Below the pieces are notes generated by a model. It saw only the letters and a list, made by a program, of their open reading frames with translations, searched no databases and was not told the DNA's origin. A program made the position numbers and the translations under genes. From assembly GCF_019112545.1 (NCBI RefSeq), contig NW_025064901.1, positions 320,164-384,163 of the forward strand: a DNA stretch of 64,000 bases, given 5' to 3'. Origin of the DNA: Guyanagaster necrorhizus (taxonomy: Eukaryota; Basidiomycota; Agaricomycetes; Agaricales; Physalacriaceae). Positions 43,330-54,417 of the stretch are shown here, in pieces (positions within the stretch are counted from its first letter, which is position 1; each line of letters begins with the position of its first letter).

Positions 43330-43834
43330 TTCCGATGCGTTTTTGTTAAGTTTCCTCCGTTCGTTTTTTTTTTTTTTTTGATGACGATCACGGTGGAGCT
43401 GTTGGTTCCAGCAACCACGGCTGTCTTTCCTTTTCGTTGTTTGTCAATGGCTGGGCATTAGTAGTTGTTGTAAAACCATATTGGAACAAATGCGTGGGGC
43501 CCAACCAGTGATTATAAGTATTTTATTACTGTAACAGTATTATAAACGTTGGTGCGTAGTAACTACATCATCGATGTGAAGAAGGAGGGTTGTATATTCC
43601 GAAAATCTACCTGGGACTTACCTATGACCAGTTTACGCTGGGCCGGAAAGGCACAAAACTGCCTGCCTAGCAGAACCACTTATGCTGATCGTACCTGTCT
43701 GTATTGAAATATCGGTAACGGGCCGCAGTTCAAATTTTGTACTTTTTTTACACACAACGGTCAACCTCCGGGTCCAGCGCATACTCATTCTTGTATATTA
43801 TACCGTAACATTACTACCCTGGTACATTGCTGCC
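43330..43834. other. Intergenic, about 500 bp
   Basis: 3' flank of the DUF6533 gene, including a run of 16 T's at 43364-43379, and 5' flank of the first aminotransferase. The frame upstream of the aminotransferase ATG stays open to an ATG at 43682, but the sequence there is not targeting-like. Confidence 0.5.
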
Positions 43835-45809
43835 ATGTCAGGATCCAAGTTCCAGCAGGTATAGCCATTTAACATGCAGTGACCGTGAAAAGCACTCACC
43901 CGCTCTTCCTACTAGGCACCTCACAAGTAAGCTCCAGTGCTCTTATTACCCCACATTGATCTACAACTCACAACCTCCCAACTTACAGGCTATTGGCGTA
44001 CGTGTAAAATCTTCCACTGTACATACCTCGAATCTGAAGAAATCAACTAGTATCCCCGGACCTATTGAAGTGACTAACGAAGTATTTATTATACACAATT
44101 TTGTTTGCATCGTGCTCAATTACGCATAGGTCCTCGATGCGATTTCTCAGCCACCTATGTCCCACGTTTCACCTGGATTTGTAAAAATATTTAAGGAGTG
44201 CATGGATATGACCAGGTGCGCTGGCCACTTCCGTTATGACGCGGTCGTCGGGCCAATTTCTAACTCGGCTGGCGAAGACAAGTACTGTACACAACCACTG
44301 GCATGCCTTTCATCATAGCCGGGAGGTGGGTACTTTACTCAGTTAACTGGGACTTACCTTATAACATACAGCGGGACTCTCGGCTGGGACGAGGCGAGTT
44401 CAATTCTTCTTTTTATGCGTCACCCCGAAGTCATCGGGGATCATAGGTTTCTTCCAACCTTGTAGAGCCTGGTGAATTCGTGCTAGTTGTGAACAACGGC
44501 TATTTTGGGGATGGGTTTTCGGACTGGTATGTACCTCGCCAATCCGACCTGATTCCGAGCTTGAATGAATTGTTTCGTGATTGTTTTTGTTCCATTACGT
44601 CCTAGTCTCCGTGCATATGGAGCCAGCGTGGACCACATCCGGGCGCCTTTGGGTGACGCGGCGCCAAGCATAGACGTTGAAAGGGCACTAAAGAAGAGAA
44701 AATACAAGGTTATTGTAGTCACCCATGTCGATACATCCACGGGTAAGTCTTGCCCTGGATATCAACTGCGTGCACTACCTGCTAATAATTTTTGGATAGG
44801 CGTCCTATCCGACGTGAAAGCAATTGCGAGTGTCGCCAAGAGTGTCTCATCAGAAACGCTTGCAAGTCATTTTCCATTCGAAATTGCTTTGCGAGACTGA
44901 TGACTTGGATTATCAGGTAATCGTCGATGGTGTATGTTCGGTCGCTAGCGAGGAAATCCGCATGGATGATTGGAACATTGATGTGGTCCTCACGGCGAGT
45001 CAGAAGGGACTAGGCACACCGCCAGGGTTGAGTATCCTTGTCGCGAGCGAGCAGGCGATCAAGGTCGGTACCTTGGGCTATGTCCAGTCGAAAAGGAATT
45101 AACGTGAGGATCAGGTATTCGAAAGCAGGAAAACTCCCGTGACATCATACTATGCGAGCTGGCAAAAGTTCGTTTAAACTGTCTTCAGATCCGAATATTC
45201 TTTGAATGATAGACGTATAGATGGCTGCCAATCATGCGCGCATACGACTCTGGTACACCAGCATACTTTGCTACACCGCCTGTGAACATGATATATGCAT
45301 ATCACGCGTCTTTGAAGCAGATAACAAGTGGATTAGAAGAGAGATTTAGAGCACACCAGAAGGCGAGTGAGAGGATCAAGGCTGTGGCGAAGCAATTGGG
45401 TTACAGGCAGATTCCCAAGAAGCCAAGCATTGCTGCGAACGGCATGACTGCAGTGAGGACAAGATTGGGAGTCAGGCTTTTGGGTGCTAAGACTTTACTA
45501 GATATATGTTCCCGATGGGTTCGTGCCCAAAGACATCATACCTCGGTTGACAGAGCATGGGATTGTTGTTGCTGGGGGCCTGCACAAAGAAGCCAAAGGT
45601 ATGTTGCTTTGATGATAAGCACTCACCAAATATTGACACTGACGCTGTGACTCCAGATAAGTACATCAGGATAGGGTAAGCTTCCCATTCTCTGCCAGAA
45701 GTGGTCCTCGCTGACGTACATTAGTCATATGGGGACCTCTGTTGTCGATGAGGGAAGGGGAGACATCGAACTCATTGAAAAGGCGCTGAAAGCATCAGTA
45801 AGGAAATGA
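43835..45809 (+). CDS. Alanine-glyoxylate / serine-pyruvate aminotransferase, copy 1 (no targeting leader)
   Basis: PLP-dependent fold-type I aminotransferase of the AGXT family, converting glyoxylate with alanine to glycine and pyruvate. The gene splits into about fourteen exons; the first three are 24, 11 and 9 nt (43835-43858, 43916-43926, 43989-43997). After joining: HKLLAIPGPIEVTNE, PPMSHVSPGFV, FIIAGSGTLGWDE, VTHVDTSTG, VDGVCSVASEEIRMDDW, the PLP-lysine motif TASQKGLGTPPG, TSYYASWQKWLPIMRAYD, YFATPPVNMIYAYHASL, GIVVAGGLH and KYIRIGHMGTS. No stop or shift breaks the frame. The N-terminus lacks an Arg-rich presequence and the C-terminus (SVRK) lacks a peroxisomal tail, so a cytosolic place is likely. 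Two introns, 44394-44446 and 44862-44916, have GC-AG ends. Confidence 0.88.
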
Positions 45810-46407
45810 AGAAGTACATGTGTAACCGCGTCTGTCAATCGCACTATGACTGATGAAATAACAGTACAGTACACGGTCCACCTGATAGACCTGCTGTATC
45901 ATCTTTATGCCGAAGAAATGGACCTAGTGACCACGGCCAAACCCTGGAACCGGCAAGGCAGACGTCGACGGTTGGCCGTAAAGTGAAAACGATTTCAGGT
46001 GCATTCAGGCTCACCATGGTCTCGGTAAATCCGACCCGGACGACCCGGTGTAGGAAGATGTCCTTGGTGAATGTCCGTAAAAACCTTGCTCTCGTACAAC
46101 AATAACCTTCACTGAACAACTGAACGGTAAAAGGATGACGGGCATCCGTTGTGCATCCATGCGATAGAAAGATATTCCGACGACATGACATGTTTCAAGA
46201 GAGACGGAACGATAAGATTTATTTGGGTATTTCCTGATAATCCCTGATCGCCTCAAGGATGTCGAGATGCGGGAGTCCGTACGGCGCGACGCTGAGGTCC
46301 AAGGGCAACCCATGCGTGGATTTTATTTTATTTTTGTGCCGGCCGAGCCTGAGTATTTGAATCAACTGCCAGCGTACTTCTACCTTCCATTTTGATAATA
46401 ATAAATA
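45810..46407. other. Intergenic, about 600 bp, between the aminotransferase copies
   Basis: No coding signal; minus-strand frames of about 100 codons here show no motif. It should hold the promoter of copy 2. A TTTTATTTTATTTTTG tract lies near 46320. Confidence 0.5.
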
Positions 46408-48344
46408 ATGCTCCTGCCGTACCGTTCTTCCTTCCGTACCACCATCTCAACCGTTTTACCCTCCTTTACCCGCGCCACATCCCGTCGGACGTATACCATG
46501 GCCACACAAGAATTCAAACAGGCACCCCACAAGTGAGTCGCAACCGTATGCTTAGATATCTGTCCTCAATCTGAAGTCGTCGGAAAGGCTACTGGTGTAA
46601 GGACGACCGTACCGCTGTCAGTAATCGTTTCTCATCCTCTCCAAAGTATTCCAGGACCCATCGAAGTATCCGATGAAGTAAGGACGGTAATCACAATCCT
46701 CACTGGCTTTACCTGACCTTGTCTAGGTTCTCTACGCAAATGCCCACCCATCCATGTCGCATGTATCGCCAGAGTTCGTTCCTGTCTTTGGAGACTGCAT
46801 CCGGATGACCAGGTTCGAGTGTTTCTTGTCGTCGCCGGACATAGTACCCTGCTCATGTGTCGGATCAGGGACGTCGTGTTTTCAGCCGAAGGCCAGCCCT
46901 TTTTGATTAGCGGCAGTGGGACATTGGGATGGGACCAGGCATGCCCGTCCTTTTGCGGCCCAGAATATCCTCTAACGTGTCATCTTCTTCCAGGTCGCTG
47001 CCAATCTGATAGAACCCGGAGAGGACGTACTCGTACTGCATAGCGGCTACTTTGGAGACAGCTTCGCCGATTGGTGAGATAAACCTCGCGTAATTCATCT
47101 TTACTGATTTCCGGAGTAGTATAGATGCCTATGGCGGGAAAGCAACTCAGGTCAAGGCCGAGATTGGAGCCGCCGTGAGCCAGGGCGAAATAGAGAAGGC
47201 GTTAAAGGCAAAAAATTATAAAGTTGTTACATTTACCCATGTCGACACTTCAACAGGTGTGTCTACATTTCTATCGTTCTGGTCTTTATTGATGTTTTTT
47301 TTAGGGGTATTGTCGGATGCGAAGGCAATTGTCGAGACGGTTCGCCGTGTTTCGCCAGACGCGCTGGTGAGAACGTCGCGTTTCCTGCTCCACGTGACGC
47401 GTACTGACGACCTATTCAGGTCGTAATGGATGCTGTTTGCTCGGTCGCTAGCGAAGAGATACTTATGGATGAATGGGATCTTGATGTTGTTTTGACGGCC
47501 AGTCAAAAGGGACTCGGCACCCCTCCAGGGCTAAGCATTCTTATTGCGAGCAAGAGGGCAATGCAGGCGAGTACTTTTTACCAAGTCACTGCCGTGTTGT
47601 AGACCTTTCTACAGAAATTTGAATCACGAAAGACACCTATAACGTCATACTACGCCAGCTGGAAGAAGTACGTGTCCTGGTCGGATTTTCGTGGCTCTGT
47701 TTGACAAATCTTTTGAATGCAGATGGCTACCAATCATGAAAGCGTACGAAAGCGGAAGCGCGGCTTACTTCGCCACGCCCCCCGTCAACCTCATATATGC
47801 GTACCACGCTTCCCTTAGTCAAATCATGAAATCAAAACCCTCTTTACCCGAACGTTTCAAGTTGCATAAGGAAGTGAGCCGACGTATCAAGGGCGTGGCG
47901 GCGGAACTGGGGATCAAGCAGGTCCCGACGGATCCTGCATATGCTGCCAACGGAATGACCGCGGTACGTCTTTCTAATTTGACTCTTTCAATGCACGTTA
48001 GAACTTGACATTATTATAAGCTGTATTTCCCTACCGGAGTTAGTGCTACGGATATCATTGGTCCGTTGAATCAGAAGGGAATTGTTGTTGCAGGAGGTTT
48101 ACATACGGCAATTAAAGGTAATCCTCTGTTGCCTGCGCGATGTCTCGATGCTCAAGGTTCTTTCTTTCTTTGTAGACAAGTACTTCCGTATCGGGTTCGT
48201 ATACTTGCATTTCATCCCTTTCTTACTCATGTTTAACCGATATCCAGACATATGGGGGTTACGGCGGTCGACACTGAACGTGGAGACATAGATAAAGTGG
48301 TCACGTCCCTGCAGGATGTCCTGAAGGCCGTGCTCACGAAATAG
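46408..48344 (+). CDS. Alanine-glyoxylate / serine-pyruvate aminotransferase, copy 2 (mitochondrial leader)
   Basis: Paralogue of the gene just upstream, same strand. The ATG at 46408 opens an Arg/Ser/Thr-rich, acid-free leader (MLLPYRSSFRTTISTVLPSF, then TRATSRRTYT) ahead of the internal Met that matches the start of copy 1, so a mitochondrial form is predicted; use of the inner ATG would give a cytosolic form. The body reads KLLVIPGPIEVSDEV, HPSMSHVSPEFV, LISGSGTLGWDQ, TASQKGLGTPPG (PLP lysine), TSYYASWKKWLPIMKAYE, YFATPPVNLIYAYHASL and YFRIGHMGVTAVD. It ends VLTK without a peroxisomal signal. A 9-nt exon (46588-46596) matches the 9-nt exon of copy 1. Introns 46939-46993 and 47567-47614 have GC-AG ends. 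Confidence 0.9.
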
Positions 48345-48460
48345 AATGAATGCAGTAGCAAACATGTAGAGTTGTGTAATTTGCAAGTCAATACCCCTCA
48401 CCAGATTAATGATTAATATGACAACAGTATTTGAGCTAAGGTCGAACTTGGAATTCTACC

Positions 48461-49539
48461 ATGAGTAAGTCACTCAGCCCCTCAGATGCATCTTCAAATT
48501 GGCGTTCGAAAGCTAATATTGACTCGTTGCCATCGCCATCCTCTTTTCCTGGTAAAAAACAGCGCTTTACCGGCAATTATCATTCTCGCCAGCAGCCTGC
48601 CTTTCATAGTGGCGCAAATTTTGAATCTCGTCCATTCGAACCTTCAAACGCCAAGAAATCATTGCCAGTGCAGAAAGCTGAAGATCACCGGGAGAATGAC
48701 AGCGGCGCTCTGCAGGCCATTGAAGAGGGTCGCCGTTTATATGTGGGGAATCTTCCTTACATGGCGAAGGAGCAGGACGTCCTGTCGTTATTTGGAGGAG
48801 ACGGTTACAGCGTGTTCGACATTATCCTCTATTCAGTACTCATAATAACGCGTCTTACAGAAAACGAATTGATATCTCCATCGACCCTTTCACAGCCCGG
48901 AACCTCTCGTATTGCTTTGTCGATCTTGGGAGCAGGGAGGAAGCAACTCGTGCCATGGCAGACCTCAACCAGCGCGAATTTCTGGGCAGGCCACTGAAGA
49001 TTGGTCCAGGCAAGGCGAAGAAGGGATCAAGACCACCTTTATCGTCAAAACCTATCCCCCTTGTGTTCGAGGGCTGGCGCGAATCAAATGCGTCAGACCA
49101 CTGGGAAGGATATGCTGCCCAGGGGAGGCGATTGTACGTTGGCGGACTACCGACGATGGCTTCCCATCGTGTCGTCAACGAGAACATACGTGAGCTTTTC
49201 CGTGGCTTTCAACTGTGAGCTGCATTCGAGATATATATATATATATGTATAAGCTATCGTTAACCGTTGAGTCATAGGGAGGCGGTGAGCAAGATGATTT
49301 CTCCGTCCGTCCACAGGCCTGGTCCGCGCAACCACTTTTATGTCTTCGTGGATTTTACCGATGCCACGGAAGCAGGGCAAGCCGCGGAAAAGTTGGACGG
49401 TACATTGGCGTTTGGGGGTAGAATTCGAGTAAGTAGAGCAAAAGATAACAGCAACTCACGGAAGGTAGGTGAGCGAGAAAGATGGGAGGAAGGGAAGGAA
49501 AGGAATAATTTCCCAGTATTGGAGCGCGATGACGAATGA
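48461..49539 (+). CDS. RNA-binding protein with two RRM domains
   Basis: Three exons join in frame to about 315 residues. A Ser/Pro/Asn-rich leader precedes RRM1, with RNP2 RRLYVGNLPYMAKE and RNP1 LSYCFVDLGSREEATRAM. RRM2 has RNP2 RRLYVGGLPTMASH and RNP1 NHFYVFVDFTDATEAGQA, then GRIRVSRAKDN. The charged tail ends VLERDDE. The second intron carries eight AT repeats (49231-49246). Layout resembles small basidiomycete multi-RRM proteins of unknown targets. It starts 116 bp after the second aminotransferase and runs towards the nitronate monooxygenase gene. Confidence 0.88.
49231..49246. repeat. (AT)8 microsatellite inside an intron
   Basis: Eight AT dinucleotides within the second intron of the two-RRM gene; expected to vary in length between strains. 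Confidence 0.85.
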
Positions 49540-49601
49540 TCCAGAATATGATTGAAGTGTATATACACATGCGAATAAATAGATCCACCAGAATGTAACG
49601 G

Positions 49602-50885
49602 CTACAACTTTGCTTTGGCTGACTTGAGGACGAGAGATGAATTATGTTGTAAGACTTCAGCCGCCTCGTTCACCATGTTCTCCACGATATCCTTCGCTGG
49701 CAAGATGTCTTTGATGAGCTGCAAGTAAAATGTCGATGAGGTTGGTAATCAAGGATGAACACGTCAGGAAGACATACGCCTGAAACTTTACCCATTAACC
49801 AAGGACGACCCTCCATAGATTTCTCGGGACGTTGCTCAAGGTCCCAGTTGGCTGGGATAACACCCTTCGAGGTCAATTCCTTGATTTCAGCCTGGCGATT
49901 CGTCTCCCAGTCTGCTACATAAGGCGTCTTAAGAACACGTAGCGGTCGTCCAGTGTAGATAAGAGTTGTGATAGCATCATCGTACCCAGCCCTCACGATA
50001 AGCTCCTTGTGAATTTTGGGTGCTCCGGCCTCGATTGATGCCACAAAACGCGTCCCGACCCCTGCCATACGTGTCAGTGCTCACGAATAGTAAGGAGAAG
50101 AAGCATATCCGACATACAAACAGCTTGTGCACCCCATGCTAAATTAGCCGCCAAACTTCTGCCATCATATACCGCGCCCGCCCCGATGACATACACCGGT
50201 TGTCCATTTAGGGGCGCCTTGTGTCCCCTGACGGCATCCACACACGCTGGGATCAGAATACTGGCGGGTGTGTCTCCAGTATGCCCGCCACCCTCGCCAG
50301 CCTGAGCGCAAATGATGTCCACGCCAACCTCCAACGCTTTTTCGACGTGCTTTGGGTGACCGACCATGTTCATGACGGGTATTTTGGCTTTGTGCAGCCG
50401 CTCGACAATTTCCTTTGGCGGCACTCCAACAGCGCAGACAAAGAGAGAAGTTTTCTCTTCGATAATGACATCAATGAGTTCGTCAAGTTTTCCCTTGGTG
50501 TAATCATACTGTACGAGATCCTGTTAAAGATTATGACCATAACGCCGACGTACAAACACGCACGTTTGTCTTTCGCGCGTTTCCGCCGACTTGTGGGAGT
50601 AGAAGGTCGACACCGAATGGAAGACTGGGATCCTTGAGGTCGTCCTTGATTGCCTTGATCTTAAGACACGCCTTTCAGCAGCGTGAAATCTGCCCAAGAC
50701 AACCGTGCACGTACCTGTTGGCGCAAGATTTTTGGTGTATAACCAAACCCACCGATGACTCCTAGACCACCGGCATTGGACACAGCAGCAGCGAGCTCTG
50801 GACCTGCTGCAACATTCATACCAGCGAGAAGGACAGGATGCTTGATTCCGAAGAGCTCTGTAATGGGAGTAGTGATGAGCGCCAT
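49602..50885 (-). CDS. Nitronate monooxygenase (2-nitropropane dioxygenase family)
   Basis: FMN enzyme that oxidises alkyl nitronates such as propionate 3-nitronate to aldehydes or acids plus nitrite or nitrate. Five or so exons give about 350 residues. Signatures: ITELFGIKHPVLLAGM, SNAGGLGVIGGFGYTP, PVMNMVGHPKHVEKALE, the conserved DIICAQAGEGGGHTGD loop with the active His, GAGAVYDGRSLAANLAWGA and VWVGTRFVASIEAGAP. The C-terminus ends VLKSAKAKL; AKL can act as a peroxisomal type 1 targeting signal, so the enzyme is probably peroxisomal (inference). The start is the ATG at 50885. The last intron separates KVSG from LIKDILPAK with a GTATGT donor. Confidence 0.92.
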
Positions 50886-51632
50886 TGCTGTAGTTGCTTG
50901 GAAGAAGAAAGAGGGGAGGAAAAGATGTGTGCTCAGGAGGATGTTAAATAGATCGCCTCAAGAGAAGAAGCATGAGATTTTTTGATTCCAATTTGATTCA
51001 GTCAATCGACGATCATGCTATCGGTTATTAACAGCCCGAGTCCGGACATGAAAAATCACATACACGATCTTATCGGGAAATTATCCACGACCTGCTAGTG
51101 CCCCTTCAGTGACAACATTACTTTGGTGCTATGTAAATAATCTTTACTCTTTCCATGCAAAACGATAAGGATTCCGAGCGGCCTCTGTGGAAACAACGAC
51201 GTCGAATCGCACCGCCACCCGGCTAGTAAATGCTGCCGGTAGTAACCGGTCCATCTGCAAGTTCGCAAACCACTATTCCTTCATCATCCATGTTACTGAG
51301 AAGGGGCTTAAGAGCACCACAGAGCCTGCAGTATAAGTAAGATATCTGTCACCCGAAAATGGGAGTCTCTGTAGCCAAAAGACGAAGCCATTCTGGGTTG
51401 TAGCCATCATGTCCGGCCCGCAGATTTCCCATGTTCAGCCGCCTGGTTTTTTTTTTCTTTGCCCCTAACCCTAAACAAGCTTATGTAAAGTGTGTGGTCG
51501 GCCAGGCTTTGGATGCTTCGTCCATTGACTCGATATCCAAGTCATCCGCCCTTTCTTTATACCATCACTGCCTTTCGTGTATTCGACGCCCGTCTCGCAT
51601 ATCGATATCCTCAGAGGAAACTGAACCATACA
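50886..51632. other. Intergenic, about 750 bp, divergent promoters
   Basis: 5' flanks of nitronate monooxygenase (left) and threonyl-tRNA synthetase (right). It includes a T-rich run at 51446-51457 and a short CCCTAACCCTAAA at about 51465-51477. No gene found; overlapping frames upstream of 51633 lack a targeting leader. Confidence 0.5.
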
Positions 51633-54417
51633 ATGGCTTCCCCGGATGCACAGAAACAGAAGAAAGCGAAGGCGGCGGCCACCTCTACATACCCTCTAGA
51701 GGTATGGCCTATCCCTATCGTTACCATCTCCCTGACAAGCATCTGCGCTAGATGCAACCTGTCCCTGCGTTTTTTGATCATCGTATAAAGATGTTTGAAG
51801 AGTTGAAAGCCGAATATGATGCATCGGTGAAGGGCATGTGCTTTCGTTCTGGATGATACGTGACCTCTGACCAATGGCTGTTCACAGCTAAACCTCGTGA
51901 GGATATCACTATCACAATGCCGGACGGATCGACAAAGTCGGGTAAGAGTTGGGATACAAGTCCTATGGATATCGCAAAGGAAATCTCGAAAAGTCTTTCT
52001 GAACGCGTTGTCATCGCTAAAGTGCGTACTTGGCACGATCTATCTGTCATTGAGCTTATCTGCCTCTAGGTTGATGGTAACGTCTGGGATCTTGAAAGAC
52101 CGTTGGAGGCATCTTGCAAGCTGGAATTGCTTGATTTCGAGCATCCTGAAGGTCGGTCAGATAGCTCAGTCGTTATAATGACTCAGACGCCTTTTAGGAA
52201 AGCGCGTTTTCTGGCATTCATCTGCCCATGTTCTCGGCGAAGCGTCCGAAAAGCATTATGGATGTCACCTCTGCCTTGGTCCTCCCACTGATGACGGTTT
52301 CTTCTACGAGATGGGCATCGAAGACAGGTATGACCTGTTATTCCCGACTTTAATGCTGTCCTTATTTGTGCAGAGCCGTTACCGTAGCAGACTATCCCGC
52401 TTTAGAAAAAGTTTCTGAGAGTGCTATCAAGGAAAAGCAGAAGTTTGAACGCCTGATAGTTTCTAAAGAGAAACTTTTGGAGATGTTTGGGGTGCGCTTA
52501 TTTGTGACCACTCCGCTACAAACTGACAACGCGGCGATCTTCTAGTATAACAAGTTCAAAAAATACTTGATTGAAACCAAGGTTCCCGACGGCACATCTA
52601 CCACGGTATATCGATGTGGGCCTATGATAGATCTTTGCGTCGGACCACATATACCGCATACCGGCAAAATCAAAGCTTTCATGATTACCAAGAGTTCTGC
52701 GTCATATTTCCTAGGAGATTCCAATAATGAATCTTTGCAGCGGATATACGGTATCTCCTTCCCAGATAAAAAGCAGTTGTCGGAGTACAAAATTTTCCTT
52801 GCGGAGGCTGCAAAGCGGGATCACAGGAAGATCGGAAAGGTGCGCTTTAGGCTTCTTGAAGGCGTTTTGTACCTCATCTTTTATAGGAGCAAGACCTTTT
52901 CTTCTTCAACGATCTCAGTCCCGGAAATTGCTTCTTTTTACCTCACGGCACCCGCATTTACAATGCACTTATCGAGCTGCTTCGGGTAGGTCTTCTAACT
53001 TTGACAATACTTTCTTATTCTCTCACACTTCGCATAGTCCGAGTATTTTAAGCGAGGTTACCAGGAAGTCATCTCGCCAAACATGTATAGCAGCAAATTG
53101 TGGGAAACGTCAGGGCACTGGCAAAACTATAAAGACGATATGTTTGTACTGGACGTTGAAAAGGAGAAATGGGCCCTCAAACCGATGAACTGCCCGGGGC
53201 ATTGTCTCATCTTTGATTCAAGAGACCGTAGCTACAAGGAGTTGCCTATTCGTATGGCAGAATTTGGTATTCTACATCGTAATGAAGCTTCGGGTGCGTT
53301 AACGGGATTGACGCGCGTACGGAGATTCGTTCAGGACGATACTCATGTCTTTTGTATGCCATCCCAGGTTTGCTCCTTTGCATCTGTCTTCCACAGACAC
53401 TTATCATCTTGCATTAGCTCGAGGACGAGATCAGTGCGCTCTTCGACTTTATGCAACACGTCTACGGGATGTTCGGATTTGAATTCTATCTCGAGCTCTC
53501 TACGCGTCCGGATAATTACTTGGGCAAGATTGAAACCTGGGACGTCGCGGAAAATGTAAGGGCTTTTCGGTCTACGTGGTTCAGCGATGTACTGAGAAAG
53601 ATTCTCTCAAGCAACTGAAGAAGGCTCTGGACAAGCACTATCCAGGGCAATGGGAGCTTAATCCAGGTGATGGCGCTTTCTATGGCCCCAAGATTGATAT
53701 CACTGTCCGAGATGCTCTGCGCCGATCATTCCAATGCGCAACGATCCAACTGGACTTCCAACTTCCTGAGCGGTTCAATCTCAAATATCGATCAGCAGAA
53801 GACTTTGGCAATCCAGACAAGCCCCCATCGAGACCGGTTATGATTCATCGTGCAATCCTTGGAAGTATGGAGCGATTCATTGCCATCGCTACGGAGCATT
53901 TTGCTGGGAAATGGCGCGTATCAGTTATCAACATGAGCCGCTCGCTGACGACGGCTCTATAGGCCGTTTTGGCTATCTCCACGCCAGATTGTTGTGATCC
54001 CTGTTGCCGCTCCTTATGTGCGTTTCATTTCCCTCAACTTAGTGCTTCCGACTGAGAGGGTGCTACGTGGATACAGAAAGACTATGCAGGCCAAATCGTC
54101 GACCGGCTCTCAGCTCTAGGACTTTACGCCGAAGTCGATAATTCGGACAACACTCTTCCCAAAAAGATTCGTAATGGCGAGATTTCCCAATACAACTTTA
54201 TCCTTGGTACGTCGATCCATTATCAGTTTCCCAATACTCTGCTATAAAGAATCTGCCAGTTGTTGGTCAAGAAGAGCTAGATGCTCAGTCAGTAAATGTT
54301 CGAAATCGGGATGATATCGGGACGAAATCTAAGGGCCAAATGGTTCCGCTGGATGAAATCGTGGCCAAGTTTGTGGAATTGAAAGCATCTAGAAGGCTGG
54401 AGAACCAGTTTATATGA
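51633..54417 (+). CDS. THS1: Threonyl-tRNA synthetase
   Basis: Class II synthetase that charges tRNA-Thr, probably cytosolic. About thirteen exons join to roughly 720 residues. The N-terminal TGS domain reads [20 protein letters not shown]. The editing domain has the zinc-like [16 protein letters not shown] and [18 protein letters not shown]. The catalytic core shows [16 protein letters not shown] (motif 1 region), [54 protein letters not shown] (motif 2) and [17 protein letters not shown] (motif 3). The anticodon domain ends [15 protein letters not shown]. Two introns, 51834-51887 and 53914-53962, have GC-AG ends that the frame requires. A neat hairpin lies just after the stop codon (54482-54518). 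Confidence 0.95.

Noticed and set aside
43835..45809. First aminotransferase copy as a pseudogene
   Set aside because: It first appeared broken by several stops, but all vanish once the 11-nt and 9-nt exons and two GC-AG introns are allowed; the joined frame keeps every conserved block and the PLP lysine.
45844..46313. Minus-strand frames between the aminotransferase copies
   Set aside because: Two overlapping frames of 100-115 codons without family motif, splice signals or neighbours that would support them.
51463..51477. Telomere-like CCCTAACCCTAAA
   Set aside because: Only two repeat units in a T/C-rich promoter region; too short to be an interstitial telomere or a chromosome end.
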